DNA of 10,891 bases, from contig JALHSW010000187.1 in NCBI GenBank assembly GCA_022865365.1, forward strand, positions 1 through 10,891, in the 5' to 3' direction. The stretch comes from Acidimicrobiia bacterium (GTDB taxonomy: Bacteria > Actinomycetota > Acidimicrobiia > IMCC26256 > PALSA-555). The notes beneath the pieces were generated by a model. That model searched no databases. It saw only the letters and a list, made by a program, of their open reading frames with translations, and was not told the DNA's origin. This document shows positions 7,428-10,891 of this stretch, one piece after another. The position numbers were made by a program, and so were the translations under genes. Numbering within the stretch: the stretch's first letter is position 1; each line of letters starts with the position of its first letter.

Positions 7428-8452
7428 AGTCCGCTCTCCCGGACGTCGAATTGTGCCCGCACCACGTCGCCGAGGAAGTTCAGGGAGAGCACGGTGAAGA
7501 AGATGAGCAGCGAAGCCTCGAACACGATGTGCGGCGACTTGAAGAGGTTGCCGCGGTCGAGGGCGATCATGTTCCCCCACGACGGTGTCGGTGGCCTCAC
7601 CCCGACGCCGAGAATCGCGAGCGCGCCCTCGGCGACGATGGCGATGCCGATCGCAAGCAGCGCGATCGAGAACATGGCGGGCAGCACGTTCGGGAGCACC
7701 TCGCGGATCATGATGCGTCGGCTCTTGGCGCCTTGTGCCCGCGACGCAAGGACGAACTCGCGTTGCGCCCAGGTCAACGAGCTCGCGCGTGTGATCCGCC
7801 CGATGAGTGGGATCGCGACCACTCCGATGGCGATGATGAGGATCATCTCCGGCGAGAGCCCTCCCTCCTCACCGCTGGCACCCTGGAGGAAGGCCACGAG
7901 CGCCAGGGCCATGATGATCACCGGCACCGAGAGCAGCACGTTGAAGATGCCGGTGAGCACGGTGTCGACCTTGCCGCCGGAGAAGCCCGCGATCAGTCCC
8001 AGCGTCCCTCCGATGACGAAGCCGAGGGCCACGGCACCGGTCGCGACGAGGAGGCTCGTCCAGGCCCCGAGTGCGAGGCGAGGGAGCATGTCGCGCCCGT
8101 TGCTGTCGCAGCCGAGCAGGAAGCCGCTCGCGCCACCTTCGTCCGCGAGTGGACCCTTTCGGGCGCACGAAGCGAAGCTCTCGTTGGCGTCGCCCCACGT
8201 GAGGATGCCGATCTTCGCGAGCACCGCGATGAGGACGATGAAGGCCATCCAACCGATGGCCATCCATGCGCCGACGCCGAGACCGGCACCGCGCTTGCGG
8301 GTGGACTCGGGGCCCGCCTCGATCGCGCCGACCTGGAGCAGGCCGGCATCGCCGGCGACGCCACCCAGGCCGTGGCGCTCGTCGGCCTCGAACGCCTCGG
8401 TCGGGGCGGTGCCGGCGTCGGCGCCCATCCCGGTGTCAGGAAGCTCGGGCAC
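7424..8452 (-). CDS. oppC: Peptide ABC transporter permease OppC/DppC
   Basis: Inner-membrane permease that pairs with OppB to form the peptide channel. GTG at 8452 gives 342 residues. GAGGA at 8459-8463 lies six bases upstream, and the start overlaps the oppB stop by 17 nt. An in-frame ATG at 8428 (residue 9) is an alternative with a weaker ribosome site. The first 57 residues are a soluble, acidic Gly/Ala-rich extension, longer than in many OppC proteins. TM1 spans about 61-84, followed by an extracytoplasmic loop with two cysteines (Cys96, Cys115) and the family motif NGRDML. A BPD_transp_1 core of about five helices (130-335) follows. The EAA-type coupling loop (EFVLASRAQGAKSRRIMIRE, from 232) contacts the ATPases. 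Its stop overlaps the oppD start by 4 nt. Confidence 0.94.
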   Translation of the reverse strand: MPELPDTGMGADAGTAPTEAFEADERHGLGGVAGDAGLLQVGAIEAGPESTRKRGAGLGVGAWMAIGWMAFIVLIAVLAKIGILTWGDANESFASCARKGPLADEGGASGFLLGCDSNGRDMLPRLALGAWTSLLVATGAVALGFVIGGTLGLIAGFSGGKVDTVLTGIFNVLLSVPVIIMALALVAFLQGASGEEGGLSPEMILIIAIGVVAIPLIGRITRASSLTWAQREFVLASRAQGAKSRRIMIREVLPNVLPAMFSIALLAIGIAIVAEGALAILGVGVRPPTPSWGNMIALDRGNLFKSPHIVFEASLLIFFTVLSLNFLGDVVRAQFDVRESGL

Positions 8453-9422
8453 GGCGGATCCTCGGATCGAGCACGGAGTAGAGGAAGTCGACGAAGAAGT
8501 TCACGAGCACGAAGAGGACTGCGATCACCACGACGTAGCTCTGGAGCTCGACGTACTCCTTGCTGAACACCGCCTGGTAGATCTTCAGGCCCATCCCCGG
8601 GATCCCGTAGATGACCTCGATCACCACGGCGCCACCGATCAGCGTGCCGACGTTGAGTCCCGCGACCGTGAGGAGCGTGAGGCTCGACGGGCGCAACGCG
8701 TGGCGCCACAGGATGCGCTGGTTCGACACTCCCTTGGCCTTGGCCATGGTGATGAAGTTCTCCTGCAGCGTTGCGATCATGTCGCTGCGCAGGAGTCGCA
8801 TGTACACGGCGATCTGGCCGACCGCCAGGGTGAAGGCAGGCAGGAGCATCGACCGGGTGTGCTCCCAGAGATCGGGGGAGCGCGACGAGTCGAAGAACTG
8901 GTCCATCCAGCCGGGTGCGTAGCCACCGGTCGGTAACCACTTCAGCTGTGCCCCCACGAAGTAGGACAGGAACAGCGCGAGCACGAAGTTGGGGAGCGCG
9001 AGCATTGCGAAGGCGCCGGTGTTGATCACCTTGTCGGAACGGGTGCCGGCCCGGTAGGCGGTGAGGATCCCGAGCGGGATCGCGAAGAACAGCGCGATGA
9101 ACTGCGCGTAGATCATGAGCTGGAGCGATACCGGGAGCGACTGGCTCACGAGGTCGATCACCGGCCGCCCGGAGTTGTACTGCTTGCCGAGGTCGCCCTG
9201 GAGCAGGCCGGTCAGGTAGTTCCAGTACTGCTCGGGCAGTGGCTTGTCGAGCCCGAGGTCTTGTCTCAGCACCGCGCGCTGGGCGTCGGTGCCGAACGGG
9301 ATGATCGTGGTGGTCGGGTCACCCGGCAGGAGCCGGATCAGCAGGAAGGTGAACATCGTGACGAAGAGCAGCACGATGACGAGTTGGACAACTCGCTTCG
9401 CGACCGTTCTCGTCAGTTCCAC
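8436..9422 (-). CDS. oppB: Peptide ABC transporter permease OppB/DppB
   Basis: Inner-membrane permease, the other half of the peptide channel. It has 328 residues, a typical length. GTG at 9422 is chosen because AGGAG (9429-9433) sits six bases upstream and the N-terminus TRTVAKRVVQL leads straight into TM1 (about 9-31) and the family motif RLLPGDP (30-36). A periplasmic loop with DLGLDKPLPEQY and GDLGKQY follows. The BPD_transp_1 core has about five more helices (100-315), with the EAA-type coupling loop at roughly 221-245 (ENFITMAKAKGV, then HALRP). It ends in the usual YSVLDPRIR motif. It lies 43 bp after the binding-protein gene and overlaps oppC by 17 nt, with no terminator visible on either side. 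Confidence 0.95.
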   Translation of the reverse strand: MELTRTVAKRVVQLVIVLLFVTMFTFLLIRLLPGDPTTTIIPFGTDAQRAVLRQDLGLDKPLPEQYWNYLTGLLQGDLGKQYNSGRPVIDLVSQSLPVSLQLMIYAQFIALFFAIPLGILTAYRAGTRSDKVINTGAFAMLALPNFVLALFLSYFVGAQLKWLPTGGYAPGWMDQFFDSSRSPDLWEHTRSMLLPAFTLAVGQIAVYMRLLRSDMIATLQENFITMAKAKGVSNQRILWRHALRPSSLTLLTVAGLNVGTLIGGAVVIEVIYGIPGMGLKIYQAVFSKEYVELQSYVVVIAVLFVLVNFFVDFLYSVLDPRIRRARAS

Positions 9423-9428
9423 CGTCGA

Positions 9429-9433
9429 CTCCT
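9429..9433 (-). promoter_or_regulatory. Ribosome binding site of oppB
   Basis: AGGAG on the minus strand, six bases before the GTG at 9422, supports that start. It lies in the 43-bp gap after the binding-protein stop. A second purine run, AGAAGGAG, sits right behind that stop and has no suitable start codon. Confidence 0.7.
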
Positions 9434-9465
9434 GCTGGGCTCTTGCCGGGTTCCCTACTCCTTCT

Positions 9466-10891
9466 TCAGTTCGACGCGCTGAGCCCGTGCACCGGGATGC
9501 GGCCGTACACGAACAAGGGCTTGCCCTGGCCGTCGGGCAGCGGCGGCAGGTTCAGGCTCACCTCGGGGAGGTACGCGATCGCCCAGTCCACGTACCACAA
9601 GGGCGAGATGTAGTTCCCGGCCGCCATCGCCTTGTTGAAGTCGGTGTAGGTCGTCTTCTCGTCGGCGAGGGTGGACTGGGACCGACCCTGGGTCAGGAGG
9701 TCCTGCGTCGTGGTGTCGTCGAAGTGGCCGAAGTTGATGAGGTTCGTCCCGCCGGTCGGTGTGTTGTAGTTCGCAAACCACGGGTAGTTGTCCTGGTCCG
9801 CCGACTGGGAGTAGCCGCCGTGGAGCTGGCGCCAGCGGAACACGTCGACGTCGCCGGCCAGAGCCCGGTTGATGAGCGTGGCCTGGTCGACCTGGATGAT
9901 CGAGGCGTTGATGCCGGCCTTGTCGAGCATCTCCTTCACGAGCTGGAGCTCGGCGGAGTTCTCGGCGTCGGGCGTCGTGGCCATCACGACATCGAACGAC
10001 CCACCCGACTCGGCCTTCACCTGCTCGACGAGCTTCTTGGCCTTCTTCAGGTTGTACTTCGGGTAGCCCGCGTCCTTGAGGTAGCCGGGCGCCTTCGTGT
10101 CCATCAGGCTGTTCGTGAGCTCGAAGAGGCCCTTGTTGCGGATCTCGTTGACCGTCTTGCGGTCGATGGCCGTGGTGAACGCCTCACGAGCGACCGGGTT
10201 GTCGAACGGTGCGTCGTTCGTGATCATCATGTTGTAGGTGATCTCGCGGTATCCCGGCTGCTGCACGAGGGTCTTCGCCTGACCGCCGGTCGAGAGGCTC
10301 TCGATCAGCTGGGCGCTCGATGTGTGCATCACGTTGAGCTGGCCGCCCTGGAGTTGGGTCGCGCGCACCGCGCCGTCGATCACCGGGACGAACGTGATCT
10401 TGTCGGCCTTCGGGTACCCCTTCTGCCAGTAGTCGGGGTTCTTGACGACTACCGTCTTCTCGTTCTGGGCGTACGACTCGAGCGTGAACGGCCCACTCCC
10501 GATCATCTTGGTGGCGCAGTCGTCGCCGGCGTTGATCTGGGCCGGCGCCATGATGCCGACGCGACCCTCGAGGAACAGGTAGTCGGGGAACGCCGAGACC
10601 GGGGTCTTGAGCGTGACCGTGACCGTCGTCGGGTCGGTGACCGCCACGTCCTGGATGAAGCTAAAGATGATCGGGAGCAGCGATCCGGCGTTCGGCGCAC
10701 CGGGGGCGCCCCGGTACGAGTCGAGGTTCAGCTTGACCGCCGCGGCGTCGACGGGGGTGCCATCGTGGAACTTCACCCCGTCGCGCAGTCCGATCGTCCA
10801 CACGGTGAAGTCCGCGTTGGGCTCGATCGACTTCGCCAGGTACGGCGTCGCCACCCCCTTGGAGTTCGGCACGGTCAGCGTGTCGTAGACC
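9466..10891 (-). CDS. oppA: Peptide ABC transporter substrate-binding protein, 5' end missing
   Basis: Extracytoplasmic solute-binding protein (SBP_bac_5 family) that delivers peptides, or possibly another ligand of this family such as nickel or a glycoside, to OppBC. About 474 residues are visible and the frame is open to the right edge; the GTG at 10872 is internal, since the preceding codons read VYDTLT, a normal family stretch. The signal peptide and any lipobox lie outside the window. Family marks are WTIGLRDGVKFHDGTPVDAA near the start, then the ligand-pocket core GSGPFTLESY with NPDYWQKGYPKADKITF, REAFTTAIDRKTVNEI, and VDVFRWRQLHGGYSQSADQ towards the C-terminus, with a Trp/Tyr-rich end (SPLWYVDWAIAY). 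The specific ligand cannot be read from sequence. This is the first visible gene of the operon; the operon promoter is not in view. Confidence 0.92.
   Translation of the reverse strand, partial: VYDTLTVPNSKGVATPYLAKSIEPNADFTVWTIGLRDGVKFHDGTPVDAAAVKLNLDSYRGAPGAPNAGSLLPIIFSFIQDVAVTDPTTVTVTLKTPVSAFPDYLFLEGRVGIMAPAQINAGDDCATKMIGSGPFTLESYAQNEKTVVVKNPDYWQKGYPKADKITFVPVIDGAVRATQLQGGQLNVMHTSSAQLIESLSTGGQAKTLVQQPGYREITYNMMITNDAPFDNPVAREAFTTAIDRKTVNEIRNKGLFELTNSLMDTKAPGYLKDAGYPKYNLKKAKKLVEQVKAESGGSFDVVMATTPDAENSAELQLVKEMLDKAGINASIIQVDQATLINRALAGDVDVFRWRQLHGGYSQSADQDNYPWFANYNTPTGGTNLINFGHFDDTTTQDLLTQGRSQSTLADEKTTYTDFNKAMAAGNYISPLWYVDWAIAYLPEVSLNLPPLPDGQGKPLFVYGRIPVHGLSASN

Noticed and set aside
6237..8936. 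899-codon open frame on the plus strand, antisense to oppF, oppD, oppC and oppB
   Set aside because: It crosses four well-supported genes and their junctions, its product is Arg/His/Asp/Glu-rich with no recognisable domain, and G/C-biased third positions commonly create such frames.
9423..9465. Possible regulatory hairpin between the binding-protein gene and oppB
   Set aside because: Only a very short GGG/CCC pairing is possible and there is no T-run; it looks like a plain leader with a ribosome site.

Overview
This window reads as a chromosomal segment of a high-G+C actinomycete. Base composition is strongly G/C-biased, third codon positions are almost all G or C, GTG starts are common, and the Lon protease and secreted lipase look actinobacterial. 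A lineage such as Acidimicrobiia would fit, but I cannot settle that from the sequence alone. There are no rRNAs, tRNAs, CRISPR arrays, insertion sequences or integrase genes. Long frames antisense to the genes are composition shadows.

Left half, plus strand: the 3' part of a class II fumarase gene (fumC, to 1235), a 152-bp gap, then a complete ATP-dependent protease gene (lon, 1388-3823). A secreted alpha/beta-hydrolase of the LIP / Candida antarctica lipase A type (3841-5034) follows only 17 bp later. The fumC-lon gap is the largest non-coding stretch. It holds a perfect 21-bp inverted repeat with a 5-nt spacer (1249-1295) and a plausible but unproven lon promoter.

Right half, minus strand: one tightly packed peptide ABC-importer operon, transcribed right to left. 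Its order is substrate-binding protein (partial, runs off the right edge), permease OppB, permease OppC, ATPase OppD, ATPase OppF. Only 43 bp separate the binding-protein gene from oppB. The oppB/oppC, oppC/oppD and oppD/oppF junctions overlap by 17, 4 and 4 nt, which suggests translational coupling. The operon converges on the lipase gene with a 9-bp gap, so any terminator there must lie inside coding sequence.

Together the importer genes encode a complete oligopeptide/dipeptide uptake system: a lipid- or membrane-tethered binding protein, two permeases and two ATPases. The main oddity is OppF. Its translationally coupled ATG adds about 65 residues with two hydrophobic segments in front of a normal ATPase, so it appears to be a membrane-anchored ABC ATPase. 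OppD and OppF also carry the same C-x5-C-x6-C-x17-C cysteine pattern at their C-termini. Apart from these points and the palindrome, the window looks like ordinary core-genome content; I do not see a clear new defence or biosynthetic system.
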